This document shows positions 25,504-34,793 of a stretch of 64,000 nt of DNA, piece after piece; within the stretch, counting starts at the first letter, position 1, and each line of letters begins with the position of its first letter. This DNA comes from Palsa-506 sp963709075 (GTDB lineage: Bacteria > Actinomycetota > Actinomycetes > Streptosporangiales > Streptosporangiaceae): assembly GCA_963709075.1 (NCBI GenBank), contig CAVPUY010000017.1:171497-235496 (forward strand), read 5' to 3'. The translations under genes were made by a program, and so were the position numbers. The notes beneath the pieces are model-generated. The model did not search any database. It was given only the letters and a program-made list of their open reading frames with translations, and had not been told where the DNA came from.

Positions 25504-27932
25504 GGCCGGGCCCGGTCGCCGGCGCCGTCCGCGGCGGGCTGACCCGCCGCCGGGTGCAGACGATCGTGATCGGCATAGTGCTGCTGGTATCCACCGGCGC
25601 CGCCGTGCTGGCGGTTGCCCTGCTGGCCGACTCCAGCAGCCCGTTCGACCGCGCATTCGCCGCGCAGCACGGCGCGCACGTGGTGGCGACCGTCGACTCG
25701 TCCCGGGCAACGCCGGGTGAGCTGGCCGCGACCAGCCGGCTGCCGCAGGTCGCGGCGGCGGCCGGCCCGTTCGCCGAGGCGACCATCACGGCCAGGCTGA
25801 CCGGGCCGGGCGGCGGCAAGCTGACCCTGCCGATGACGGTGGCCGGGCGGGCCGCGCCGGGCGGCCCGGTCGACGACATCACCCTGCAGTCCGGCCACTG
25901 GGCGACCCGGGCCGGTCAGGTCGTCCTGGCCAGCGAATCGGGTGACGGCCCGGGCTTCGTTACGCCACTCGGCGCCTCGATCACGGTGACCGGCGTGCCG
26001 GGACGGCCCCGGCTGACTGTGGTCGGCATCGCCAACTCGGTCACCGACTCCGCGAACGGATGGGTGGCCCCAGCCGAGATCGCCCGGCTGCGCCTGGCTG
26101 GCTCGCCAGCCAGCGCGCAGATGCTCTACCGGTTCCACAGCGCGGCCAGCGCCGCGGCCATCCGCGCCGACGACGCCGCGGTCAGCGCCGCGCTGCCGGC
26201 CGGCGCGGTCACCGGCACCGGGTCGTACCTGACGGTCAAGACCCAGGAGGCGCTCGGGATAGCGCCGTTCGTGCCGTTCGTGGTTGCCTTCGGCATTATC
26301 GGCTTGGTGATGTCGGTGCTGATCGTGGCCAACGTGGTCAGCGGCTCGGTAGTGGCCGGCTACCGCAGGATCGGCATACTGAAGAGCATCGGATTCACCC
26401 CTGGCCAGGTCGTCGCGGCCTACACCGGCCAGGTCACGGTGCCCGCCGTAGCTGGCTGCCTGGGCGGCGTGCTGCTCGGGAACCTGCTGGCCGTGCCGCT
26501 GCTGGCGCAGACGGCAACCGCGTACGGGGTCGGTAGCCTAGGTGTCCCGGTGTGGGTGGATGTGGCGGTGCCAGCGGCGCTGTGCTGCCTGGTCGGGATC
26601 GCCGCCCTGGCGCCCGCGCTGCGGGCCGGCCGGCTCAGCGCAGTGCAGGCGATCGCGGCCGGCCGGGCGCCGCGCACCGGCCGCGGCTACGCCGCGCACC
26701 GGGTGCTCGGCAGGCTGCCGCTGCCCCGGCCGGTCACGATCGGGCTCGCTGCCCCGTTCGCCCGGCCTGCCCGCACGGCGGTCACGCTGACCGCGATCCT
26801 GCTCGGCGCGACCACGGTGATCTTCGCGGCCGGCCTGAGCTCCTCGCTGTACCAGGTGCTGATCGGCCTCAGGCATGCGACAGCAGAGCCGGTGCAGATC
26901 CGGCTCCCGTCAGCACAGCTAGGCGGTGACATCAGGCGCGGGCCGCTCCGGCACACCGGGCCGGGCGGGCCGCAGGCCGGCGGGCAGGCTGGCGCGGCCA
27001 GGCTGCCGACGGCTGCCGCCGCCCAGCGGGCCATCACGGCTGCGCTGCGCGCGCAACCGGGGACGCTGCGCTACGTCGCGCAGGCGGACCAGCAGGTCAG
27101 CGTGCCCGGGCTGGCGCAGCAGGTCGCGCTGACCGCCTTCCGCGGCAATGCTGGCTGGACCGGCTACGAGATGATCAGCGGGCACTGGTACACCGGCCCG
27201 GACCAGGTAGACGTGCCGACCGGCTTTCTCACCGCGACCGGCAAGGCGGTCGGCGACACCGTCACGATCACCTTCGGCGGCAGGCAGGTCCCGGTACGGA
27301 TCGTCGGGCAGGTCTTCGAGACCGACAACAGCGGACTGGCCATCTTCACCGGCTGGAAAACCCTGGCCGGCGCCGACCCGGGCCTGACGCCCGACCAGTA
27401 CGACGTAGGGCTGCACCCTGGCACCTCAGCGAACGCCTACGCCCAGACAGTGGAAACCGTGCTCGGGCCGGCCTACTTCGTCATCAGCAGAACCGAGGGA
27501 GGCAGCATATTCCCGGTCATCATCGGCCTGATCGGCACCCTGACGCTGTTGCTAACGATCATGGCCGGGCTCGGCGTGCTGAACACCGTCGTGCTGCACA
27601 CCAGGGAACGAGTGCACGACCTCGGCGTGTTCAAGGCGGTCGGGATGACACCGCGGCAGACCATCGCCATGGTCGTCTGCTGGGTCGCCGGGACCGGGCT
27701 GGCGGCGGGCGTGATCGCGGTCCCGGCCGGCCTTGCGCTGCACCGGTATGTGCTGCCGGTCATGGCCGCCGCGGCCGGAACTGGCCTGCCGCCCGTCGTG
27801 CTGAACGTCTACCGCGGCCCGGAACTCGCCGTGCTTGCGCTGGCCGGGGCGGTGATCGCGGTGGCGGCCGCGCTGCTCCCGGCAGGCTGGGCGGCCAGGA
27901 CCCGGACCGCGTCAGCGCTGCACGCGGAGTAA
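25500..27932 (+). CDS. FtsX-like ABC permease, two FtsX domains (MacB-like)
   Basis: 810 aa. An N-terminal membrane helix (TIVIGIVLLVSTGAAVLAVA) leads into a large extracytoplasmic domain. FtsX domain 1 is around residues 255-375 (FVVAFGIIGLVMSVLIVANV, GYRRIGILKSIGFTPGQVV). A fourth-helix region (ITIG-like, TAVTLTAILLGATTVIFAAG) starts the second half, with another extracytoplasmic part. FtsX domain 2 runs to the C-terminus (LIGTLTLLLTIMAGLGVLNT, RVHDLGVFKAVGMTPRQTIA). The duplicated layout is typical of actinobacterial lipoprotein/peptide exporters beside two-component systems. It is coupled to the ATPase by a 4-bp overlap. Confidence 0.92.
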   Translation: MRPGPVAGAVRGGLTRRRVQTIVIGIVLLVSTGAAVLAVALLADSSSPFDRAFAAQHGAHVVATVDSSRATPGELAATSRLPQVAAAAGPFAEATITARLTGPGGGKLTLPMTVAGRAAPGGPVDDITLQSGHWATRAGQVVLASESGDGPGFVTPLGASITVTGVPGRPRLTVVGIANSVTDSANGWVAPAEIARLRLAGSPASAQMLYRFHSAASAAAIRADDAAVSAALPAGAVTGTGSYLTVKTQEALGIAPFVPFVVAFGIIGLVMSVLIVANVVSGSVVAGYRRIGILKSIGFTPGQVVAAYTGQVTVPAVAGCLGGVLLGNLLAVPLLAQTATAYGVGSLGVPVWVDVAVPAALCCLVGIAALAPALRAGRLSAVQAIAAGRAPRTGRGYAAHRVLGRLPLPRPVTIGLAAPFARPARTAVTLTAILLGATTVIFAAGLSSSLYQVLIGLRHATAEPVQIRLPSAQLGGDIRRGPLRHTGPGGPQAGGQAGAARLPTAAAAQRAITAALRAQPGTLRYVAQADQQVSVPGLAQQVALTAFRGNAGWTGYEMISGHWYTGPDQVDVPTGFLTATGKAVGDTVTITFGGRQVPVRIVGQVFETDNSGLAIFTGWKTLAGADPGLTPDQYDVGLHPGTSANAYAQTVETVLGPAYFVISRTEGGSIFPVIIGLIGTLTLLLTIMAGLGVLNTVVLHTRERVHDLGVFKAVGMTPRQTIAMVVCWVAGTGLAAGVIAVPAGLALHRYVLPVMAAAAGTGLPPVVLNVYRGPELAVLALAGAVIAVAAALLPAGWAARTRTASALHAE

Positions 27933-27937
27933 CGCAT

Positions 27938-27973
27938 GGCGGCTAGCTAGCCGCCGGCGGCTAGCTAGCCGCC
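27938..27973. terminator. Tandem perfect palindrome between convergent genes
   Basis: The 18-bp perfect palindrome GGCGGCTAGCTAGCCGCC occurs twice without a gap (27938-27955 and 27956-27973). It sits between the exporter stop at 27932 and the GntR stop, whose TAG lies inside the second copy. It is a probable bidirectional terminator, though it lacks a T tract. Confidence 0.6.
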
Positions 27974-28608
27974 GGCGGCGTGCTCGGGGAAGCCGGCCAT
28001 GTAGTGGTCGCGCACGGCGGCGCGGAGTTCGGGGGTATCGTCCTTCTCGACCGCGGCCAGCAGCATGCGGTGGCGCTCGACGGCTTCGGCGAGGTCGATC
28101 CCCTGGCGCTCGATCTCGGATCGCATCAGCGCGCCCATCTGGCTGTTGAGCATGCTCCACAGGTCCTTCAGCCGGCGCGCGCCCGGACGTGTCGAGCAGC
28201 AGCTCATGGAACCTGGTGTCGCATTCCACCAGCGCGTCCATGTCGTTCGCCTCGGCGGCGGCGGCCATCCGGTCAAACGCGCTCCGGAGCGCGCTGACCA
28301 GATCCGCGTGCTGGTCGCCGAAGCCCTGGCTGACGCTGGCGTCCTCCAGCGCCTAGCGGGCATAGCAGACATCCTCGGCATCCTCGCGTCGACATCCGGG
28401 TCACCACGCTGTAGCGGCGCGGCACGATGGCGATCAGGCCCTCGGCCTGCAGGCTGCGCATAGCGTCGCGGATCGTGCCCCGGCTCACGCCGAACTCGGC
28501 GGCCAGGTTGGCCTCGACCAGGCGGGTCTCAGCGGGAAGCTCGTTGTTCAGGATGCGGTGCCGCAGCGCGCGCCTGACCGCCTCAGGAAGGGAGACGTGC
28601 TCAAGCAT
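27965..28608 (-). CDS. GntR-family regulator with FCD domain (frameshifted)
   Basis: About 215 aa. The winged helix is SLPEAVRRALRHRILNNELP, then LVEANLAAEFGVSRGTIRDA and LQAEGLIAIVPRRYSVVTRM. The FCD effector domain follows (MDALVECDTRFHELLLDTSG, AEAVERHRMLLAAVEKDD, LRAAVRDHYMAGF) with its ligand Asp and His residues. Frames break near 28385, 28350 and 28190. ATG 28608 has AAGGGGA upstream; ATG 28626 is also in frame. It is the last gene of a five-gene operon headed by the hydroxyacid dehydrogenase. Its likely operators are the TTGTCGACAA-type sites at 32.83, 33.05 and 16.7 kb, giving autoregulation. Confidence 0.82.
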
Positions 28609-28649
28609 GGTTCCGGTCCCCTTCATCAGCCCGCCGTGCCCGTAGTCGG

Positions 28650-29683
28650 TCACTGTAGCTTCAGCATCGCCGCGGTCAAGCCCGCATGGCCGGCCGCATC
28701 GCAGCGTATGTCGAGGACCCGGGCTGGCCCGGTCAGGATGGGCGTAATGCCTGGTCCGTGCCCGGGCAGCGGGCTTGAGCCGTGCACCACGATGCCGACG
28801 GTGACCCAGCCCTGGCGGTAACCCATGTTGAACCTGGCATCGATGTCGGTGACCGCGACGAGATCGCCGAGCAGCACGTCGCCGACGTCGGCCCCGGTGC
28901 CGCGGGCTCCGTTGCCGCCGGCTCCGTTGCCGCCGGAGCGGACCGGATCCGGCGGCCGCAGCTGCAGATCCAGATCCCAGCTGACGGCCGGGCGGCCGAG
29001 GCCGTTGCCGGCCAGCTTGCTGGGCACCAGGCAGCGGACCCCGACGCGTCACCGGCGCCGTCGCCGGCGGCGGCAGGCCGCACCATGGGCAGCACGGCGA
29101 ACAGCCCGGGATCGATGTTCAGCACCGTCAGCTCGGCCGGGAACCCGGCTGGCCGGCCAGCCCTGCCCGCGGGCCCGGACGGTTACCTCGTCGGACGGGC
29201 CGCATGCCGGCCAGGTCGGCCGGCCGGAAGGCGGCGATGACGCGGCCTTCCTCGCCGCGCTTGCCGATCACCACGCCGCGCGCGCCTGCCGCGTGGCCGG
29301 TCCTGACCTTCACCTGGTTGCCGATGCAGGAGTAAGACCGCCAGTGCGTGCCGGGCGGCCGGGTCCGGATGCACCAGGCAGGCCCCGGGCGCGGCGTGAT
29401 CGGCGCTGCGGCCGAAGACGGAGTCGCCGAGCTGCAGGCCCAGCACGATCCCGCCGTCGCCGACCGGCACGTAGGGATGGCCGTCCGCGTCGACCCGGTA
29501 CGGGCCGTCACCGAGCACCGGGTGCTCGACCACGCCGAGCAGGTTGACAGAAACGGGCCTGAGCACGGAACTGCGCTCGGGCCAGGTAACCGGCCCGGGC
29601 TGGGTTCCTGGCCCCGGCCGGGCTCCGGGCCCGGGCTGGGTTCCTGGCCCGGGCACGGCGCCGGCCGGGCGTCGGCTGCTCAT
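28650..29683 (-). CDS. DUF4438 protein, paralogue A (frameshifted)
   Basis: About 340 aa, matching what I know of DUF4438. Blocks in order are LGVVEHPVLGDGPYRV, YVPVGDGGIVLGLQLGDSVF and CIGNQVKVRTGHAAGARGVV, then IGKRGEEGRVIAAFRPADL, VPSKLAGNGLGRPAVSWDLD and GDLVAVTDIDARFNMGYRQG, ending with GPGITPILTGPARVLDIR. The family has no assigned function; a Thermotoga structure exists, to my knowledge. The first 30 residues are an unusual PGPGTQ-type repeat from ATG 29683, which overlaps the stop of paralogue B (ATGA). Frames break near 29400, 29200 and 29040. By context it acts on or senses an intermediate of the adjacent oxidoreductase pathway. Confidence 0.75.
29597..29660 (-). repeat. Tandem repeat coding Pro-Gly-rich N-terminus of DUF4438 A
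   Basis: CGGGCTGGGTTCCTGGCCC recurs within this stretch, coding alternating PGPGTQ and PGPGAR units just after the start codon. The segment is absent from paralogue B and outside the conserved domain. Confidence 0.6.
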
Positions 29684-30561
29684 CGCGCGGCCGCCAGTTC
29701 CGGGTGATACCAGCTGGACAGGTTGGCGGCCGGGTCGTCGACCAGATGTGAACGCCTCGGCCGGGCCGGTGATCAGCGAGCTCGGGCCCGGGCCGTGCCC
29801 GAACAGCATGCACTGGCCGGTCGAGATGACCCCGATCGTCAGGTATCCGGGGCGGTAGGCCGCGGCCGAATCGGTGGTCGGCGTCGGCGAGCGCCACGAT
29901 GTCGCCGACGCGCAGGCCCTCGAGCCCGAGCGAGAGATCGTCGCCGAGGCCCTGCGTAGGCGCCCATCAGGTCGGTGTTCGCGTACTCCGAGATCATCCC
30001 GACGCCGGCGCCGATGGCCTCGGCGGGCACCCGGGCGGCAACGTGCACCTCCAGCCGCCCGTCCGGGCGGGTGCCGCCCGGCATCCGCTCCAGCAGTTCC
30101 GGCGCGCAGTTCTTCACCACGATGGCGGCGTGATCGGCGAGGGCGAGGCCCTGCCCGACGGCGGTCACCGTGACGCCGTCGCCGGTGCTCAGGCCGGCCA
30201 GCACCGGCTCGGGAAAGTCGGCCAGCACGTAGGCGTGCTGGCCGATGACATGGCCGACCGCGCCCGCCGCCGGCCCGGTCTCCACCCGGACCTGGTTGCC
30301 CACGCAGGTCAGGAACTGCAGCGCCATGGTTAGCCGCCGGATCGCGGTGCCGCACCGACGCGCCGGGCTCCAGGTGATCGGAGGCGTAGCCGGTGGCCGG
30401 ATCGCCGCAGTGCACGCCGAGCGTGACGCCGCCCATGCCCGGCAGCGCGAAGGGCTGCCGTCCGGGCCCACCCGGTAGGCGTGCCGGTCGGCAAGCGCGG
30501 GCCAGACTTCGCCGGCGAGCACCTGGCTGACCAGCGGTCCTGCGTTAATGCTGAGCTTCAC
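29680..30561 (-). CDS. DUF4438 protein, paralogue B (frameshifted)
   Basis: About 294 aa, homologous to its downstream neighbour. Blocks are VKLSINAGPLVSQVLAGEVW, DRHAYRVGPDG and FLTCVGNQVRVETGPAAGAV, then AIVVKNCAPELLERM, GAGVGMISEYANTDLMGAYA and GYLTIGVISTGQCMLFGHGP, ending with GPSSLITGPAEAF. GTG 30561 overlaps the preceding Gfo/Idh stop by 4 bp (GTGA), and its own stop overlaps the start of paralogue A by 4 bp. Frames break near 30435, 30340, 29960, 29865 and 29745. The two paralogues in tandem suggest either a heteromeric protein or two related steps. No function is assigned. Confidence 0.72.
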
Positions 30562-31703
30562 GATGCCGGGCCGCGGACCGCGGCCGCCGAGCGGGAAATC
30601 GACCCACGCCCTGGTCCGGAACGACGCCTCGAACGCATTGATCGTCTCCTGCACGAGCGCGCCCTGGGCGAAGTCGCCCTGGTTCGTCTCGCAGCCGGCC
30701 AGTGATCTCGGCGATGAAGTCGGACACCAGGTTGGAGTAGAACAGGAACTCCCACGGCTCGCCGGCATGGCCGCCCGGCGGGAAGAACCTGGCAGGGACC
30801 TCGGCCTCGGTGAACTCGACCGCGTCCTTGCGCGCGGTCTTGATCGTCTGGCAGCAGGCCGAACTCGTCCACGAGCCGGACGATGATCGCGCCCTCCGAG
30901 CCGTAGATGCGGGCCTCGATGCCCGGGTAATTGCCGACCGTCACGTAGGACGACTGGATCGAGGCGAGCGCGCCGGACGACGAACTCGGCGATCCACATG
31001 TCGCCGTCGTCGATGTTCACCCTGGCGATCTGGCCGGTGTCGCGGAGCATCCGGTTGGGCACGAAGTTCCGCATGGTGCCGACGACCGAGGCCAGCGGCG
31101 CGTCCAGCCACCAGTGCATGATGTCGATGATCGGCGCGCCGTAGCCCTCGATCGAGGACACCGCGATCTCGCGCCGGGTCGGCCGCCGGGTCGAACTGGC
31201 GCAGCGGCGTGGCCGGGTCGATCCACTGGCTGTTCTGCTCGTAGCCGTTGAAGATGTAGGGCTCGCCGACGAAGCCCGGCGTCGATCAGCTCCTTGGCGT
31301 ACCGGATAGCCGGGCGCGTACCGGAAGGTGAAGCCCAGCTTGGTCTTCAGCCCCTTCGACGCGGCCAGCTCGGCGGCCTGCCTGCGTCTTGAGGTAGCTC
31401 GGTGTGCACCGGCTTCTCGCAGAGCACGTGCTTGCCCGCCGACAGCGCATCCCAGGAGATCTGGAAGTGCGGCTGGTTGCCGGTCACGACGTCGATGACG
31501 TCGATGCCGCGGGTCGTCGAGCAGCTCGCGGTAGTCCGTGACGCGACCGGGACGCCGAAGCGGCTGGCCGCCGCGGCCAGCCGCCGCGCGCGTTGACGTC
31601 GGCCAGCGCCACCACCTCGCACCCGGGGGTCGCGCTGCCAGCCGGGGATGTGCGCCATCTGCGCCCAGCTGCCCGCGCCGACGACCGCGACCCTGATCCG
31701 CAT
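30558..31703 (-). CDS. Gfo/Idh/MocA-family oxidoreductase 1 (heavily frameshifted)
   Basis: About 380 aa. The N-terminal NAD(P) Rossmann motif is MRIRVAVVGAGSWAQMAHIP. The family EKP motif is in KHVLCEKPVH. The C-terminal domain shows, in shifted frames, EGYGAPIIDIMHWWLDAPLA, MRNFVPNRML, VNIDDGDMW and TVGNYPGIEARIYGSEGAII. It is a close paralogue of the protein at 37631. At least six indels lie between 30560 and 31660, but the whole fold is recoverable, so inactivation is not concluded. ATG 31703 is 8 bp after the hydroxyacid dehydrogenase stop. It probably oxidises a sugar-like hydroxyl group with NAD(P). Confidence 0.78.
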
Positions 31704-31710
31704 CTGCTCG

Positions 31711-32792
31711 TCATGCGACCTGTCCCTGCCTCTCTAGTAGCCAGCCGACCCGGTCGTAGACGTTGCGCAGCGGCGCGCCCGCCAGCCAGCGCCGCAGGTT
31801 GTCGATGAACAGGTCGGTGAGCAGCCGGTTCTCGGCGGCGACGGTGGACGCCGAGTGCGGCGAGACGAGCACGTTGGGCATCTCCCACAGCGGCGAGCCG
31901 GCCGGCAGCGGCTCGGTCTCGAACACGTCCAGGCAGGCACCGCCAGGTGGCCGGCTGCGCAGCGCGGCGGCCAGCGCGCTGCTCGTCGATGACCGGGCCG
32001 CGGGAGACGTTGACCACGACGGCGCCCGGCGCAGCAGGCGAGCTCGCCGGGCGCCGATCAGGTGCCTGGTCCGCTCGGTCAGCGGGCAGGCCAGGATCAG
32101 CGCGTCGGCGGCGGGCAGCACCGCGGCAGTCGATGTCGGTGTCGGCGACGTAGCAGCGTGACGCCGGGCACCTGGTAGGACCGGCCCTGGCCGGCCCGCG
32201 CCGGTGACCTCGATGCCGGCCGCGGCCAGCAGCCTGGCCACCTCCCGGCCGATGCCGCCGAGGCCGACGAGCACCGCCCTGGTGCCGGCCAGCTGCCCGG
32301 GTGTGATGCCGCTCCCAGTGGCGGCCGGCGCTGCAGCGCGGCGAGCCTGGGCATGTCCTTGGTGAAGTACAGCAGCCCGAGCAGGGCGAACTCGGCCAGC
32401 GGCATGCCGTGCACGCCGGCCGCGGTGGTGAAGACCAGCTTCGAGTCGGCCAGCCCGGTGCGCTCGAGGAAGCCGCCGATGCCCGGCGCTGGTGCCCTGC
32501 ACCCAGCGCAGCCGCGGGCAGTGCGCCGCCATCTCGGCCGGGGTCCTGCCAGTCGAAGTCGAAGCTGACGTCGGCCTGCTCCCGCAGCTCCGCCCAGCTT
32601 CGCCAGTTCGGCCGGCGTCAGGTCCCGCGGCGCGCCGGTGTGGTCCGCCTGGTACCGCGGCACCGGCAGCAGGTCCGGCTCGTAGCAGACCGAGATGCGG
32701 CTGTCGGCCGCCTCGATCCGGCCGACGTGCTCGGCTTCCAGCGGCGACGCAATCAGGACGGTCACCGGCCGCCGCGGGCGGGCCCGCAGCAC
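31711..32792 (-). CDS. D-2-hydroxyacid dehydrogenase (heavily frameshifted)
   Basis: About 350 aa of the D-isomer-specific 2-hydroxyacid dehydrogenase family. Across frames: VTVLIASPLEAEHVGRIEAA, then FTTAAGVHGMPLAEFALLGL and YFTKDMPRL. The NAD loop is VLVGLGGIGREVARLLAAAG. ADALILACPLTERTRHLIGA comes before the catalytic Glu/His region FETEPLPAGSPLWEMPNVLV, SPHSAS. Indels near 32590, 32490, 32310, 32205, 32130, 32015 and 31950 move the frame. GTG 32792 is the first start after the promoter; it heads the operon of Gfo/Idh, two DUF4438 genes and gntR. It would interconvert a 2-oxo acid and a D-2-hydroxy acid. Confidence 0.8.
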
Positions 32793-32827
32793 CTGATCTC
32801 ATCCGCCTCACCAGTCCGCCGGACGTA

Positions 32828-32872
32828 ATTGTCGACAGTCAACCAGTATCCCAGCGGTAACAATAACGTCAA
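32828..32872 (-). promoter_or_regulatory. Leftward promoter with GTCGAC operator
   Basis: Read on the minus strand, TTGACG (32872-32867) and GATACT (32850-32845) are separated by 16 bp, close to the vegetative consensus. Just after the -10 comes ACTGTCGACAAT (32839-32828), containing the GTCGAC core found at two other promoters in this window. A repressor there would cover the transcription start. Confidence 0.7.
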
Positions 32873-33010
32873 GGCCGACGGGCAGCCGCGCAGGCAGCCG
32901 CCGTGTCCGGGCCGGCCGTGGATCAGCTGACCTGCTAGGGCGCCAGGGAACCGGCCCGGGGTGAACAGGCCTGACGAACCAGTGGCCACGAGGCGGCGGC
33001 CCGGCGAGTA

Positions 33011-33066
33011 TTGACGGCCATGCCCCCCTTTCTACAGTTAGGACCACAGTTGTCGACAATCGACCG
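33011..33066 (+). promoter_or_regulatory. Rightward promoter with perfect TTGTCGACAA operator
   Basis: TTGACG (33011-33016) and TACAGT (33033-33038) are spaced by 16 bp. The perfect 10-bp palindrome TTGTCGACAA lies at 33050-33059 and is followed by TCGACC, repeating the half site as at 16.7 kb. The layout mirrors the leftward promoter 180 bp away. The remainder of this divergent gap (32873-33010) shows nothing recognised. Confidence 0.75.
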
Positions 33067-33068
33067 AA

Positions 33069-34703
33069 ATGGAGGTGCGACATAGTGCTCCAGTGCCACT
33101 CCGGCCCCGGATCTCCTGAGCCTTCCGGCTGGGCACTGATCGCCGACTCGCCCTGCCCTGGCCGCAGCCGGCTGCGGCGGCAGCCAGGACGGGAGCTCGG
33201 GCCGGCGGCACCGGCGGCAGCACCGCCACGGTAAACACCCTGGTCATCGCCAACGCGGTCAAGGTCGACACGCTCGATCCCGAGGCAGAACTCGGTCAAC
33301 GAGTCGATCTGGCTGGACCAGAACCTCTACAGCCGGCTGCTGCAGCCCAACTGCCACCGGCACCGGCCTGCTGCCGGACCTGGCCTCGTCATGGACCATC
33401 GCGCAGAACGGCCTGACCTACACCTTCCACCTGCGGACGGACGCCAAGTTCTCCAACGGCAGCCCGGTGACCGCGCAGCGACGTCGTCTACTCCATCGAC
33501 CGGTCGAGGAACACATCCGGCGGCTGGGGCTTCCTGCTGACCGCGGTCAAGACCATCACGCGCCCGACGCGCACACGGTCGTGATCACGCTGTCCCAGCC
33601 GCACGCGCCGCTGCTCGCCGACCTGGCCATGTACGCCTACTCGATCGTGCCGGAGAGCCTGGTCAAGGCCCAGGGCAAGGCGTTCTTCCAGCACCCGGTC
33701 GGCAGCGGGCCGTTCATGGTCACCTCCTACAGCCCGGACAGCGAGGTCGACCTGGCCGGCGAACCCGTACTTCTACGGGACCAAGCCGAAGATCAGCAAG
33801 GTCAAGATCCTGATCGTGCCGGACGACAACACCCGGGTGCTGATGCTGGAGAGCAAGAAGGCCGACGTCATCGAGAACCCGCCGGGAAACCTGGTCAGCC
33901 AGATCGACAAGACGCCCGGGCTGAGCGTGCAGCTGTTCCCGTCCACCCGGGTGGACTTCATCCAGCTCGACGAGCACTTCAAGCCGTTCAAGAACCAGCT
34001 ACGTGCGGCAGGCGCTGAACTACGCGATCGACAGGAACGCGATCGTGAAGCTCGCCTACCAGGGCCACGCGATCCCGGGCGCCTCGTTCATGCCGTACAA
34101 GATGAAGTTCTGGGACAGCTCGGCCTCAAGCCGTACCCGTACGACCCGGCGAAGGCCAAGCAGCTGCTGGCCAAGGCCGGCTACCCGCACGGCTTCAACA
34201 CCTTCCTGATCACGGTCAGCGGTGACGTCGCCGGCCAGGCCGAGGCCATCGTGGTGAAGTCCGAGCTCGCCGCGGTCGGCATCAACGTCAACATCCAGTC
34301 CTACGAGCTGCTGACCGCCTACAACAAGGAGGACGGCGGCCACTCGGAGATGGGCGAGCGGTACTGGACGAACGACATCATCGACCCCGACGAGGTCGCC
34401 ACGTTCGGCGCCGACTGCAAGGGCGGCGCCAACGCGTTCAACAGCTACTGGTGCAGCACGCAGGCGAGCAAGCTGGTCACCCAGGCGCGCGCCGAGCTCA
34501 ACACGGCCAACCGCCAGCAGATGTACGACCAGATCCAGCAGATCGTCTACCAGCAGTCGCCGTTCATCGTCACCGACTACAGCCCGTACCGGTACGGCGT
34601 CGGCAGCTGGGTGCACGGCTTCCACGTCACGCCGCTCGGCAACTACGACCTGTCCCTGGAGACGCTGACCGTGTCGCCAGCACTAGCGCCCGGACGGCGG
34701 TAG
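33069..34703 (+). CDS. Family 5 extracellular solute-binding lipoprotein (frameshifted)
   Basis: About 540 aa, the usual length for SBP_bac_5 (oligopeptide, dipeptide, nickel, glycoside) receptors. A basic N-terminus (VRHSAPVPLRPR) and a hydrophobic stretch end in a lipobox, LAAAGCGGSQ. The mature part has TLVIANAVKVDTLDP, SIWLDQNLYSRLL, LASSWTIAQNGLTYTFHLRT, DAKFSNGSPVTA and YPYDPAKAKQLLAKAGYPHG, near the C-terminus YRYGVGSWVHGFHVTPLGNY. Indels near 33160, 33290, 33350, 33476, 33563, 33760, 34000 and 34122 shift the frame. ATG 33069 or GTG 33075 is the start. It delivers the substrate to the two permeases downstream. Confidence 0.85.
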
Positions 34704-34793
34704 CGGGCGCCCCGGGCGCCCGCTGCCGCCGGGCCCGGCCACACGCCCAGCCGCGAGCGGCACGCCCGAGATCGACGCTGAGGGAGGCAGCCC

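Noticed and set aside
28650..32792. Leftward operon as a string of pseudogenes
   Set aside because: Every catalytic or conserved block is recoverable in order across frames, overlaps of start and stop codons are preserved, and essential genes elsewhere show the same indels, so sequence error is more likely.
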